This document shows, piece by piece, positions 9,518-18,748 of a stretch of DNA of 35,795 bases. The position numbers and the translations under genes are program-made. The DNA comes from JACDAN01 sp963827705 (lineage in GTDB: Bacteria; Actinomycetota; Thermoleophilia; Gaiellales; Gaiellaceae), in the NCBI GenBank assembly GCA_963827705.1, contig CAWHBN010000003.1, positions 1-35,795 on the forward strand. Direction: 5' to 3'. Positions within the stretch are counted from its first letter, which is position 1. The number at the start of each line of letters is the position of its first letter. The notes beneath the pieces were generated by a model that searched no databases, had not been told where the DNA came from, and worked only from the letters and a program-made list of their open reading frames with translations.

Positions 9518-10042
9518 CTGGACACCTACCTCACGCTGCTTCTCGCCGACCGCAGCCCCGAGCTGGCGGCGGCGCACGACGAGCTCTACCCCGAGCGCCT
9601 GCCGGAGAGCATCCCGCTCTCGCTGACCCTGCTCTATCCCTTCGCGCCGGTGGACGAGGTGGACAGCCATCGCGAGACGCTGCGGGCGTTCTTCGCCGCT
9701 TACGAGCCGTTCGAACTCGTCCTCGACAGGCTGGAGCAATGGGACGAGGGCGGCGCGGTCTACGCGGCTCCGTCTCCAGAGGAGCCCTTGCGCGGGATGA
9801 TGCGCGCCCTCTGGCGCCTCTTCCCGCAGTATCCGCCATACCGCGAGGAGGGCATCGACCCACCGCCACACGCGTCGCTCACCGAGACCGGCGGCGAGGA
9901 CAGGGAGGCGACCCGCTCGCGGGTCGAGCAACGGCTCGCGGGGCTGCTGCCCGCCCGGATACCGATCGACGAGGTCGCACTCATGGAGGAGTTCGAGCCC
10001 GACCGGTGGCGCGTGCGCGAGACGTTCCGCCTCGGCGCCTAA
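9518..10042 (+). CDS. 2'-5' RNA ligase (LigT)-like protein, apparent CTG start
   Basis: About 174 residues resembling the 2H phosphoesterase / 2'-5' RNA ligase superfamily, which needs two H-x-T/S motifs. The second is intact (PPHASLTE, His118). At the first site the sequence reads IPLSLTLLYPF, so Ser35 replaces the expected His, and catalysis may be impaired. The frame starts right after the TAG stop of the acyl-CoA dehydrogenase and the first codon is CTG. No ATG, GTG or TTG occurs until GTG at 9650, which would delete the first motif. A CTG start is therefore the best reading. It is probably cotranscribed with the dehydrogenases; the link to fatty-acid metabolism is unclear. Confidence 0.6.
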   Translation: MDTYLTLLLADRSPELAAAHDELYPERLPESIPLSLTLLYPFAPVDEVDSHRETLRAFFAAYEPFELVLDRLEQWDEGGAVYAAPSPEEPLRGMMRALWRLFPQYPPYREEGIDPPPHASLTETGGEDREATRSRVEQRLAGLLPARIPIDEVALMEEFEPDRWRVRETFRLGA

Positions 10043-10045
10043 GCT
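10040..10045 (+). promoter_or_regulatory. -10 hexamer TAAGCT of adenosyltransferase gene
   Basis: TAAGCT includes the stop codon of the LigT-like gene and ends 7 nt before the ATG at 10053, a leaderless spacing. Confidence 0.4.
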
Positions 10046-10052
10046 CTCTGTC

Positions 10053-10625
10053 ATGCCACGAGCCAAGGACGAGCCGGTTCGTCTGACCCGCATCTACACG
10101 CGGGCCGGTGACCAGGGGGAGACGAGCCTCGGTGACGGGAGCCGGGTGCCGAAGCTCGACTGCCGCATCGCCGCTTTCGGCACGGTCGACGAGGTCAACT
10201 CGCTCCTCGGCCTCGCGCTCGCGGCGCACCCGCCCGCGGAGATGGCCGCCGTGCTCGAGCGCGTGCAGAACGAGCTCTTCGATGTCGGCGCCGACGTCAG
10301 CGTGCCGTTCGGGATCGCCGATCGGCTGCGAGTCACGCAGGCGCAGATCGACGCGCTCGAGGCGGACTGCGACCGGTTCAACGCCGACCTGCCGGAGCTC
10401 AAGAGCTTTGTCCTCCCGGGCGGGAGCGAGCTCGCGGCGCGACTCCACGTCGCCCGCGCGACCTGCCGGCGTGCGGAGCGCGACGTCCTCGACGCGACCG
10501 AGCACGTCGACATCAACCCGCTCGTGATCGCCTACCTGAACCGGCTTTCGGACCTGCTCTTCATCCTGGCCCGCAGCGCGAATCCCGGCACCGAGACGCT
10601 CTGGAAGCCTGGGAGCTCGCGCTAG
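10053..10625 (+). CDS. Cob(I)alamin adenosyltransferase, PduO type
   Basis: The 190-residue protein has the PduO-type ATP motif near the N-terminus (YTRAGDQGETSLGDGSR), the central LPGGSELAARLHVARATCRRAER stretch with the conserved Arg/Glu pair, and the C-terminal YLNRLSDLLFILARSAN. It transfers the adenosyl group of ATP to cob(I)alamin to make adenosylcobalamin, and PduO members can hand the cofactor directly to a mutase. It lies just upstream of the B12-dependent mutase genes, which supports that job. ATG at 10053; a TAAGCT hexamer lies 7 nt upstream. Confidence 0.92.
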   Translation: MPRAKDEPVRLTRIYTRAGDQGETSLGDGSRVPKLDCRIAAFGTVDEVNSLLGLALAAHPPAEMAAVLERVQNELFDVGADVSVPFGIADRLRVTQAQIDALEADCDRFNADLPELKSFVLPGGSELAARLHVARATCRRAERDVLDATEHVDINPLVIAYLNRLSDLLFILARSANPGTETLWKPGSSR

Positions 10626-10811
10626 CGTTCCTCGCGTCGTTCGCCGCGGGCTATCTCGGCTCCGCGGTGGGCCTGGTGCTCGGAACCCTTCGCCTGCCGG
10701 CGATCCTTCTGCTCTCGGGTGACGCGTCCTGGCGCCCGTCTACGCCGGGCCATCGGCGTCGCACTTCTTGCGATCTCGCTGGCGTTTCTTGCCGAGGTGC
10801 TCTTCGGCTAG
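10601..10811 (+). pseudogene. Remnant of a TauE/SafE-like membrane permease
   Basis: Between the adenosyltransferase and mutase genes, one frame reads ELALAFLASFAAGYLGSAVG then LVLGTLRLPAILLLSGD. This resembles the first helix and glycine-rich repeat of TauE/SafE anion exporters. A second frame from about 10731 reads RRAIGVALLAISLAFLAEVLFG and a stop, like the last helix of the same family. The two parts are out of frame and about 180 residues of a normal 250-residue protein are absent, so this looks like an internal deletion plus frameshift. No ATG/GTG precedes the first part; a CTG at 10601 would be the start. No other gene is visible from 10626 to 10914. Confidence 0.45.
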
Positions 10812-10914
10812 CGGTCGGCCGCGATCACCGCAACGCCCGTCCTGGAACACGCTTCCATCGCAGTTCATCCCTCTATCGGGCGATTCGGCGCGATCCATAA
10901 GGCACACTTCGACC

Positions 10915-12581
<1,667 letters not shown>

Positions 12582-12653
12582 GGGGAATCAGGCCCTGACA
12601 AGGTCTTAACGGCGCCGCAACGCGGCCCTAACTCAGCCGCGGAAAATCGCGTC

Positions 12654-12659
12654 TAACCT
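12654..12659 (+). promoter_or_regulatory. -10 hexamer TAACCT of first paralogue
   Basis: TAACCT ends 10 nt before the GTG at 12670. The 88-nt gap after the mutase gene holds no clear terminator. Confidence 0.4.
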
Positions 12660-12669
12660 GTCACGAGAC

Positions 12670-13227
12670 GTGGAAGGCGGCCTATTCAGCTCGAGATCTT
12701 TCAACCGTGCCCTGCCCTGGCTGGCGGGCGGGGTGCTGCTGATCGGCGTGCTCGCGTTCTGGCAGACGCAGATCCGCGCTGACGATCCGCCGGAGACCTT
12801 CAGCAACGAGCCTGCGACGAACGTCGCCGCGGACAAGACCGTGCCGCTGCCGCCGGAAGCTCGGCAGATCGCCGTCCAGTTCATCAAGACCGCAGTGGTC
12901 AGGAAGAACCTCCGTGAGGCCTGGGCGATCTCCGGCCCGAGCATCAAGCAGGACCTGACGCTCAAGCAGTGGATGACGGGCGAGATCCCGGTCGTCCCGT
13001 ATCCGGACGCGGCCGTCAACGAGTCGCCTGTGAAGGTCGACTGGTCGTATCCGAACGACGTCTCGCTTCAGGTCGTCATGCAGCCGGGGAAGGGCTCGAA
13101 GGAGAAGCCGCAGGTTTTCTTCATCGGGCTGAAGAAGTTCGGCTCGGGCGCAAACGCGAAGTGGCTCGTCGACTACTGGGCGCCGTACGCTCCGCCGCCC
13201 ATTCCGAGCGCTCCGCAGCAGGGGTAA
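12670..13227 (+). CDS. Membrane-anchored protein of unknown function (tandem paralogue 1)
   Basis: The 185-residue protein is not assigned to a named family. One membrane segment (residues 14-31, ALPWLAGGVLLIGVLAFW) is followed by an extracytoplasmic domain: PPETFSNEPATN, then FIKTAVVRKNLREAWAIS, WMTGEIPVVPYP, and a beta-rich C-terminal part ending KWLVDYWAPY. The order (predicted N-in anchor, outside domain resembling the NTF2-like or conjugal-transfer VirB8 fold in size) is suggestive only. The next gene is a clear paralogue with the same motifs in the same order. GTG start, 10 nt after TAACCT. Function unknown; the conserved IPVVPYP / IPVVPFP segment is the best family marker. Confidence 0.75.
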   Translation: MEGGLFSSRSFNRALPWLAGGVLLIGVLAFWQTQIRADDPPETFSNEPATNVAADKTVPLPPEARQIAVQFIKTAVVRKNLREAWAISGPSIKQDLTLKQWMTGEIPVVPYPDAAVNESPVKVDWSYPNDVSLQVVMQPGKGSKEKPQVFFIGLKKFGSGANAKWLVDYWAPYAPPPIPSAPQQG

Positions 13228-13243
13228 CAACCCGACCACGACC

Positions 13244-13249
13244 TATGCT
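13244..13249 (+). promoter_or_regulatory. -10 hexamer TATGCT of second paralogue
   Basis: TATGCT ends 6 nt before the GTG at 13256. The paralogue therefore seems to have its own leaderless promoter despite the 28-nt gap. Confidence 0.45.
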
Positions 13250-13255
13250 CCGAGC

Positions 13256-14020
13256 GTGAAGAGCATCCTCTTCTCGGCTCGGATGCGCAGGCGTCTGGCC
13301 TGGATCGGAGGGTCGGTCGCCCTCGTCGCGCTCGTGATTGCCGTCGGCGTCTGGTGGCCCAGTACCACGAGCAACCCGCCGGAGGAATTCGCGGCCGAGG
13401 AGGCGTACGTCTACCACGAGCCCAAGCGGGTCGAGCTCACCCGTGTCGACCGCGCGAAGGCGCTTGCCACCGCGGCCAACTTCGTCACCTACGCGGTCGC
13501 GCGCCGCAGGGTCGAGCGCTCCTACGACCTGACCGCGCCGGCGCTGAAGGGCGGGCTCTCGAGAGCGGAGTGGAGCACGCAGGACATCCCGGTCGTGCCG
13601 TTTCCGGTCGAGGAAGCCCGGTGGAAGATCGAGTACTCCTACAGCGACTCGCTCGGGCTCCAGGTCATGCTCTTCCCGACAGCTGCCTCGAAGCTTCGTC
13701 CGTCCATGTTCGCGATGGAGCTGACACCGACCGGCGACGGCAAGAACAAGTGGCTCGTCTCCTCCTGGGCTCCGGTCGGCATGACCGGCGCGAACGCCGC
13801 GGCGGCTGCCCCGGCCGCCCAGCCGAGCGGGGCGGGCGGCGTCCCGAACCTGGGTGACAGCGTTCCGCCGGGTGAGGCGCGGCTCGACGCGAAGTGGCTC
13901 CTCGCGCCGCTTGGCCTGCTGCTGGTCGTGCCGCTGATCGTCAGTGGGTACTACGTGCGCAGCTGGCGCCGAGGCCGACGGGCCGAAGCCCTGTACGGCT
14001 CGCGCGAGCGCTCGGCCTAG
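13256..14020 (+). CDS. Membrane-anchored protein of unknown function (tandem paralogue 2)
   Basis: The 254-residue protein is homologous by eye to the preceding gene: anchor (residues 14-34), PPEEFAAEEAYVYHEP, FVTYAVARRRVERSYDLTAPAL, WSTQDIPVVPFP, then KWLVSSWAPVGM. It differs by an Ala/Pro/Gly-rich linker (residues 180-210) and a second membrane segment near the C-terminus (WLLAPLGLLLVVPLIVSGYYV) followed by a basic tail. The soluble domain should sit between the two membrane anchors, outside the cell. The TAG stop lies in the sequence CTAG shared with the stop of the convergent MBL gene. No function can be named; a pair of interacting subunits is one possibility. Confidence 0.75.
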   Translation: MKSILFSARMRRRLAWIGGSVALVALVIAVGVWWPSTTSNPPEEFAAEEAYVYHEPKRVELTRVDRAKALATAANFVTYAVARRRVERSYDLTAPALKGGLSRAEWSTQDIPVVPFPVEEARWKIEYSYSDSLGLQVMLFPTAASKLRPSMFAMELTPTGDGKNKWLVSSWAPVGMTGANAAAAAPAAQPSGAGGVPNLGDSVPPGEARLDAKWLLAPLGLLLVVPLIVSGYYVRSWRRGRRAEALYGSRERSA

Positions 14021-14748
14021 ATCTCCGTCTCGAACCCGTCGTGGACCTGCTCGAACTCGGGCTCGAGCGGGCGCTCCTTCGGCCGGTGTGTGAGGAGGAG
14101 CCGCTTCGCCCCGGAAGCCTGAAACGCTGCGTTAGCCTCGTCGGCGGCGAGGTGCCCACGAGTACCGCCCTCGGGGTTCGGGTCGAGCAGCGTGGCCTCG
14201 CAGAGGAAGAGGTCGGCGTCGCGGGCGAGCTCCGCGAGCTCGTCGCTCGGTCCGCTGTCGCCCGAGTACGCCATCGTCTTCCCGTTGCACGAGACCCGGA
14301 AGCCGAAGGCCAGGAGCTCGTAGTGGAGGACGCGTCTGGGCGTGATCCGGAAACCGCCGGTCTCGAAGTCCTCGCCCTCGGCGTACTCCTTGATCGTGAA
14401 GGCCTGGTGGAACATGTCCGGGGTTCCCAGCCGCTCGCCGATCTCGCTCAGGAGCTTCTCGCCGCCCGGCGGCACCCACAGGTCCGGCCGCGGCTGCTCG
14501 GCGGCGGGGCCGAACCAGAGCGCCCAGACCCACGGGACGACGTCGCCCCAGTGGTCGAGGTGGAAGTGGGTGAGGCAGATCGCGTCGATGCGCGGCCAGT
14601 CCTCCAGCTGCCGGAGCTTCGCGAGCACCCCTGCGCCGCAGTCGAGAAGTACGCGCCCGGGAGGCCCCTCGACGAGGTAACCCGACTGCGCGCCGCCGGG
14701 ATTGGGCCACGCCGGCGAGCAGCCGATCACCTTGAGCTTCATTTCCAT
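14017..14748 (-). CDS. MBL-fold metallo-hydrolase (RNase Z-like group)
   Basis: The 243-residue metallo-beta-lactamase-fold enzyme carries the zinc motif THFHLDHWGD (His61, His63, Asp65, His66), plus DCGAG, a second-metal AYSGDSGPSDEL segment and LLLTHRPKE near the C-terminus. It lacks a signal peptide. The arrangement resembles RNase Z / cyclic-phosphodiesterase-like hydrolases acting on phosphodiesters, but the substrate is not known. I start it at ATG 14748 (MEMKLKVIG), 7 nt from a TATAGG hexamer; ATG at 14742 is the alternative. The stop shares the four bases CTAG with the convergent gene. It is divergent from the B12-binding mutase subunit. Confidence 0.85.
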   Translation of the reverse strand: MEMKLKVIGCSPAWPNPGGAQSGYLVEGPPGRVLLDCGAGVLAKLRQLEDWPRIDAICLTHFHLDHWGDVVPWVWALWFGPAAEQPRPDLWVPPGGEKLLSEIGERLGTPDMFHQAFTIKEYAEGEDFETGGFRITPRRVLHYELLAFGFRVSCNGKTMAYSGDSGPSDELAELARDADLFLCEATLLDPNPEGGTRGHLAADEANAAFQASGAKRLLLTHRPKERPLEPEFEQVHDGFETEI

Positions 14749-14755
14749 AGTCTCG

Positions 14756-14761
14756 CCTATA
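14756..14761 (-). promoter_or_regulatory. -10 hexamer TATAGG of MBL gene
   Basis: On the minus strand TATAGG ends 7 nt before the ATG at 14748, which favours that start over the internal ATG at 14742. Confidence 0.35.
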
Positions 14762-14807
14762 CCCGGACGGCGGCTCGACCGTACGTCTTCCATCGAAACA
14801 TGCTTCC

Positions 14808-14813
14808 TATACT
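14808..14813 (+). promoter_or_regulatory. -10 hexamer TATACT of icmB-like gene
   Basis: TATACT, one of the best -10 matches in the window, ends 9 nt before the ATG at 14823. The message would be leaderless or nearly so. Confidence 0.5.
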
Positions 14814-14822
14814 CACGGCCGG

Positions 14823-15221
14823 ATGGCCGGGAAGATCAGAGTCGTGATCGCCAAGCCGGGCCTCGACGGTCACGACCGTGGGGCGAAGATCATCGCGCGG
14901 GCACTGCGCGACGCCGGCATGGAGGTGATCTACACGGGCCTGCACCAGACGCCCGAGCAGATCGTCGAGACCGCGATCCAGGAGGACGCCGACGCGGTGG
15001 GAATCTCGATCCTTTCGGGCGCCCACATGACGCTGGTCCCGAAGATCGTCGACGGGCTGCGGGAGAACGGCCTCGAAGACGTGCTGGTCGTCGTCGGCGG
15101 GACGATCCCGCGCGAGGACACGGAGGAGCTCAAGCGCAAGGGCGTCGCCGAGGTGTTCACGCCGGGCGCGCCGACCAGCGAGATCGTCGAGTTCCTGCGC
15201 GAGAAGGTTCCGGTCAGCTGA
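14823..15221 (+). CDS. icmB: Acyl-CoA mutase small (cobalamin-binding) subunit, IcmB type
   Basis: The 132-residue protein consists only of the B12-binding domain: IAKPGLDGHDRGAKIIARAL with the D-x-H-x-x-G motif whose His replaces dimethylbenzimidazole as lower cobalt ligand, ISILSGAHMTLVP (S-x-L motif), and VVVGGTIPRED (G-G motif). The size equals IcmB or the small subunit of two-gene mutases. It should pair with the large subunit at 10915, although 2.2 kb with four unrelated reading frames separates them. The stop TGA overlaps a CTG that starts the enoyl-CoA hydratase, so mutase and hydratase would be made together. Confidence 0.85.
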   Translation: MAGKIRVVIAKPGLDGHDRGAKIIARALRDAGMEVIYTGLHQTPEQIVETAIQEDADAVGISILSGAHMTLVPKIVDGLRENGLEDVLVVVGGTIPREDTEELKRKGVAEVFTPGAPTSEIVEFLREKVPVS

Positions 15222-15988
15222 TCGAGGTCCGGCAGGAGGGGCCGGTCGCGATCGTCACGGTCGATCGCCCGGAGGCGCTGAACGCACTCGACGTCGAGAC
15301 GCTCACGTCGCTGCGCGACCGGCTGGCCGAGCTTTCCCGCAACGTCGATGCGAGAGTCGTCGTCCTCACAGGCTCCGGCGATCGAGCCTTCATCGCCGGA
15401 GCGGACATCAAGTACATGAGCGGGTTGGACGTCGACGAGGCGAAGGCGTGGGGCGCGCTCGGCCACGAGGCGGGCCGGCTGCTCGAGACCATGCGCCAAC
15501 CGACCATCGCGGCGATCAACGGCTTCGCGCTCGGCGGCGGCTGCGAGCTCGCGCTGGCCTGCGACCTTCGGTACGCCTCGACGAACGCCAAGCTGGGCCA
15601 ACCCGAGATCAACCTGGGGATCATTCCGGGGTGGGGAGGGACCCAGCGACTCGCCCGTGCGACGACGATCGGGTTCGCGAAGGAGCTGATCCTCACCGGC
15701 CGCACCGTCGGTGCAGAGGAGGCGCGAGAGCGCGGGCTCGTAAACGCGGTCTACGAGCCCGAGGAGCTGATGCCGCGCGTGCTGGAGCTGGCGGGCGAGC
15801 TCGCGGCCAAGAGTCCGATCGCGCTCGAGGCGGCGAAGGAGGCCGTCAACCGGGCGCTGAGCGGGGAGCACGCCGACAACCTGGCGAGTGAGGGTGACCG
15901 CTTCGGCGAGCTCTTCGCAAGTGAGGACGCCCGGGAGGGATTGACTGCGTTCTCCGAGAAGCGCGAGCCGAAGTTCACGGGCCGGTAG
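15218..15988 (+). CDS. Enoyl-CoA hydratase (crotonase family), apparent CTG start
   Basis: The 256-residue crotonase-fold protein has the oxyanion-hole segments FIAGADIKYM and ALGGGCELALACDLRYA, and the catalytic glutamates in GQPEINLGIIPGWGGTQRL. The last resembles short-chain enoyl-CoA hydratases, which convert crotonyl-CoA to 3-hydroxybutyryl-CoA. The normal N-terminus (IEVRQEGPVAIVTVDRPEALNAL) begins right at the end of the mutase small subunit. No ATG, GTG or TTG precedes or closely follows it in frame. The only fitting codon is CTG at 15218, overlapping the stop as CTGA. It completes the beta-oxidation set with the thiolase and dehydrogenases. Confidence 0.88.
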   Translation: MIEVRQEGPVAIVTVDRPEALNALDVETLTSLRDRLAELSRNVDARVVVLTGSGDRAFIAGADIKYMSGLDVDEAKAWGALGHEAGRLLETMRQPTIAAINGFALGGGCELALACDLRYASTNAKLGQPEINLGIIPGWGGTQRLARATTIGFAKELILTGRTVGAEEARERGLVNAVYEPEELMPRVLELAGELAAKSPIALEAAKEAVNRALSGEHADNLASEGDRFGELFASEDAREGLTAFSEKREPKFTGR

Positions 15989-16003
15989 TCCGGCTTCCCC
16001 GGG

Positions 16004-16915
16004 TTAGCGGGAAAAGAGGACGCGCTCGGCGGTGATGGCGCCCGGCTTGCCGAGCTGGGCGGCGAGCGTGTTCGGGAAGATCTCCGTCCAGACCGTCGCG
16101 CGCGAGGTCCCGGCGAGGCGGCCGGCAACCGTCTGGATGACCGTGAACGGCGACAGGGCCAGCTGCACCGGCCGGCTGATGCCGTTCAGCTTGAGGCCGG
16201 TCGTCCGAACGCCGAGGCTGTTCACGTTCACCTTCAGCGCCTCAGCCTGCTGCGTCAGGACGCTGCCCTTCAGCCAGAGCGCGGTGTCGGTCTTGGTCGG
16301 AGCAGCGAAGAGAAGCCTGTACGCGCGGTTCAGGTACGGGTACGGGTTGGTGGAGGCGCCGTCGTTCGGGTGCACCTCGAAGTGGAGGTGCGGCTCGATG
16401 CCGTTCGCGTCGCCCGAATCCCCGACGAATCCGATCGGCTCGCCCGCGGCGACCCTCATTCCGCTCTTCAGGCCGGGCGCGAAGGAGACGCCGGGCTTGC
16501 AGCCGCCCCGGTTGTCGTTCGTCATCCCGAGGTCGTTGTTGAGGTGGATGTAGAGGTAGGTCGTCCCGCTCGTGCCGTTCAGGTAAAGCATGCACCCCGC
16601 CCGGGAGGACGTGATGTGGAACTTCACGCGGCCCGGCTCGGCCGCCAATGCGAGCGACTTGCGCGACGCCATGATGTCGATCCCCTGGTGTGCGCCCTGA
16701 CCGCGCGCGTCGCCGTAGTCGTTCCCGTACCGGAACTTGCCGAGGACGGGAAAGATCAGCCGCTTCCCGGTCGGCTGCTCCTGCGTCGCCCCGGAGACGA
16801 CCTTGGCCCGCTTGGGCACGTATCCGGAGTCGGGCATCGCGGCTGCCGGACCGGCCGTGGCGCCGACAATGGCGAGCAAGAGGATTCCTCGGGCTGTCGT
16901 CCGGTGGCGTCTCAT
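16004..16915 (-). CDS. Secreted M23-family peptidase (LytM domain)
   Basis: The 303-residue exported protein has a basic start (MRRHRTTARG), a hydrophobic core and an Ala-rich cleavage region by about residue 26. The peptidase domain follows, with zinc ligands His76 and Asp80 (GAHQGIDI) and His176/His178 (HLHFEV), and YLYIHLNN between. M23 enzymes cut peptide cross-links of peptidoglycan or act as scaffold regulators. The C-terminal 110 residues have no recognised domain. ATG at 16915 is preceded by GAGG at a normal distance, so unlike many neighbours this gene seems to have a real leader of about 40 nt. It is divergent from etfB. Confidence 0.85.
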   Translation of the reverse strand: MRRHRTTARGILLLAIVGATAGPAAAMPDSGYVPKRAKVVSGATQEQPTGKRLIFPVLGKFRYGNDYGDARGQGAHQGIDIMASRKSLALAAEPGRVKFHITSSRAGCMLYLNGTSGTTYLYIHLNNDLGMTNDNRGGCKPGVSFAPGLKSGMRVAAGEPIGFVGDSGDANGIEPHLHFEVHPNDGASTNPYPYLNRAYRLLFAAPTKTDTALWLKGSVLTQQAEALKVNVNSLGVRTTGLKLNGISRPVQLALSPFTVIQTVAGRLAGTSRATVWTEIFPNTLAAQLGKPGAITAERVLFSR

Positions 16916-17013
16916 TGCTGGGACCTCAGCGCTCCGGTTCGCGCTCGAAGGGCGAGACCCTAGCAGAGCTTTCGGAAAAGTCCTTCCCCGGCTTGAGCCC
17001 TGCACGGCGTCAG

Positions 17014-17019
17014 TAGAGT
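17014..17019 (+). promoter_or_regulatory. -10 hexamer TAGAGT of etf operon
   Basis: TAGAGT ends 8 nt before the GTG of etfB. TAGAGTCTCGGG is identical to the sequence before the MFS gene at 1455. Confidence 0.5.
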
Positions 17020-17027
17020 CTCGGGCC

Positions 17028-17792
17028 GTGAAGATCGCCGTCTGCGTGAAGCACGTGCCGGAGCAGGCACGGAAGATCGATCCGGGCACGAAACGGCTCG
17101 ACCGGTCGGGCGAGGGCGCGATCAATCCGTTCGACGTCCACGCCGTCGAGGAGGCGCTGCGGATCAAGGAGGCACAGGGCGGCGAGGTCGTGATCGTGAC
17201 CATGGGCCCGGCGGCCGCGCAGGACTCCATTCGGAAGGCGCTCGCGATGGGCGCGGACGAGGCGCTGCTGATCTCGGACGAGGCGGCGGAGGGCTCCGAC
17301 CTCGTCGCGACCACCAACGCGCTGGCCGCCGCACTGGAGAAGGAGGGCGCCGACCTGATCGTCTTCGGCCAGCAGTCGAGCGACTCCGACGGCGCCGTGC
17401 TCTGGGCTTCGGTCGCGGACCGGCTCCGGCTGCCCGTGATCTCGCAGGTCGCCGAGCTCGAGGTCTCCGACGGAAAGGTGCGCGGCAAGCGCCAGACGGA
17501 GTTTGGCTACGACACGATCGAGGCGCCCACCCCGGCGGTGCTCGCGGTGTCCGACGCGATCAACGAGCCTCGCTACCCGTCGCTGAAGGGGATCATGGGG
17601 GCGCGCTCCAAGCCGCAGCGCACCGTGTCCGTCTCGGAGCTCGGTGTGGAAGACGTCGGTGACGCCGGATCGAAGACGACGGTCGAGGCACTGAACGATC
17701 CGCCGCCGCGGGGCGACACCGAGAAGATCGAGGACGACGGCTCCGCAGCGGACAGGATCGTCGAGTTCATCGCGGAGCGGAAGCTGCTGTGA
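17028..17792 (+). CDS. etfB: Electron transfer flavoprotein beta subunit
   Basis: The 254-residue protein has the EtfB N-terminus (MKIAVCVKHVPEQ), the INPFDVHAVEEALRIKE segment and the recognition-loop region leading to the C-terminal IMGARSKP. It binds AMP and, with EtfA, a FAD, and accepts electrons from acyl-CoA dehydrogenases. GTG start 8 nt after TAGAGT. The stop overlaps the GTG of etfA by 4 nt (GTGA). First gene of an etfB-etfA-ETF-QO operon. Confidence 0.95.
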   Translation: MKIAVCVKHVPEQARKIDPGTKRLDRSGEGAINPFDVHAVEEALRIKEAQGGEVVIVTMGPAAAQDSIRKALAMGADEALLISDEAAEGSDLVATTNALAAALEKEGADLIVFGQQSSDSDGAVLWASVADRLRLPVISQVAELEVSDGKVRGKRQTEFGYDTIEAPTPAVLAVSDAINEPRYPSLKGIMGARSKPQRTVSVSELGVEDVGDAGSKTTVEALNDPPPRGDTEKIEDDGSAADRIVEFIAERKLL

Positions 17793-18748
17793 GCATCCTG
17801 GTCTTCCTCGAGCACCACGACAGCGAGCTCTTGAAGCCGTCGCTCGGCGTCCTCTCCAAGGCGGCCACCCTCGGCGAGGACGTGACCGGCGTCGTGCTCG
17901 GTTCCGGCGTCAAGGAGATCGCGTCGGGGGCCGGGAAGTTCGGCGCCGCCAAGGTGCTGGTCGTCGACAAGCCGGAGCTCGAGGCGCCGCTGCCGCAGCC
18001 GCGCGTGGACGCGCTCGCGTCGATCGTCAAGGACCGCGGCTACGACACCGTCCTGTTCGCCGCCTCTGTCCTCTCGGCAGATGTTGCGTCCGGGCTCTCG
18101 GCACGGCTCCAGGCGGGCCTGAACTGGGATCTCACCGACCTCGTCCAGCAGGACGGCAACCTGATCGGGAAGCGCCCGGCGCTCGGAGACTCGGTCCTCG
18201 TGGACGTCGGTTGGCGCTCGGAGCCGCGTCTCGCGCTGATCCGCGCCGGAACCTTTGATCCCCAGGAGACCGGCGGCGATGCCGAGGTCGAGGAGTTCGA
18301 CGCCAAGTTCGAGGAATTCTCGACGGCGGCGACCATGGTCGAGCGCGCGCACGCCGAAAGCGAGGGGCCGTCGATCGAGGATGCCGACGTGATCGTGGCG
18401 GGCGGCCGCGGGCTCGGCGCGCCAGAGAACTTCAAGCTCGTCGAGGAGCTCGCGCAGGCGCTCGGCGGTGCCGTCGCGGCGACGCGTGCCGTCGTCGACG
18501 CCGGCTGGTACCCCTACTCGACGCAGGTGGGTCAGACGGGCAAGACGGTCTCGCCGAAGCTCTACATCGCGTGCGGGATCTCCGGGGCGATCCAGCACAA
18601 GGTGGGCATGCAGTCCTCCGGCGTCATCGTCGCGATCAACAAGGACCCGAACGCGCCGATCTTCGAGTACTCGGACCTCGGCGTCGTCGGCGACCTCAAC
18701 GAGATCGTCCCGAAGCTGACCCAGCTCGTCCGCCAGCGCAGGTCGTGA
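17789..18748 (+). CDS. etfA: Electron transfer flavoprotein alpha subunit
   Basis: The 319-residue EtfA has an N-terminal domain (residues 1-190) and the C-terminal FAD-binding domain: VAGGRGLGAPENFKLVEELA, AATRAVVDAGWYP, the FAD motif PKLYIACGISGAIQHKVGMQ, and NKDPNAPIFEYSDLGVVGDL. All family hallmarks are present. It forms the heterodimeric electron carrier with EtfB. Starts at GTG within the etfB stop and ends overlapping the GTG of the quinone oxidoreductase gene by 4 nt, so the three are tightly coupled. Confidence 0.95.
   Translation: MSILVFLEHHDSELLKPSLGVLSKAATLGEDVTGVVLGSGVKEIASGAGKFGAAKVLVVDKPELEAPLPQPRVDALASIVKDRGYDTVLFAASVLSADVASGLSARLQAGLNWDLTDLVQQDGNLIGKRPALGDSVLVDVGWRSEPRLALIRAGTFDPQETGGDAEVEEFDAKFEEFSTAATMVERAHAESEGPSIEDADVIVAGGRGLGAPENFKLVEELAQALGGAVAATRAVVDAGWYPYSTQVGQTGKTVSPKLYIACGISGAIQHKVGMQSSGVIVAINKDPNAPIFEYSDLGVVGDLNEIVPKLTQLVRQRRS

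Noticed and set aside
9515..9520. Readthrough fusion of acyl-CoA dehydrogenase with the LigT-like protein
   Set aside because: The frames are in phase across the TAG, but the dehydrogenase ends at its normal family length and no such fusion is known to me.
8345..10093. Long open frames on the opposite strand (for example here, 18562-20448, 21650-23536 and 23838-25802)
   Set aside because: They lie exactly over well-supported genes, are rich in Arg, Ala, Asp and Glu repeats typical of shadow frames at high GC, and show no family motifs.
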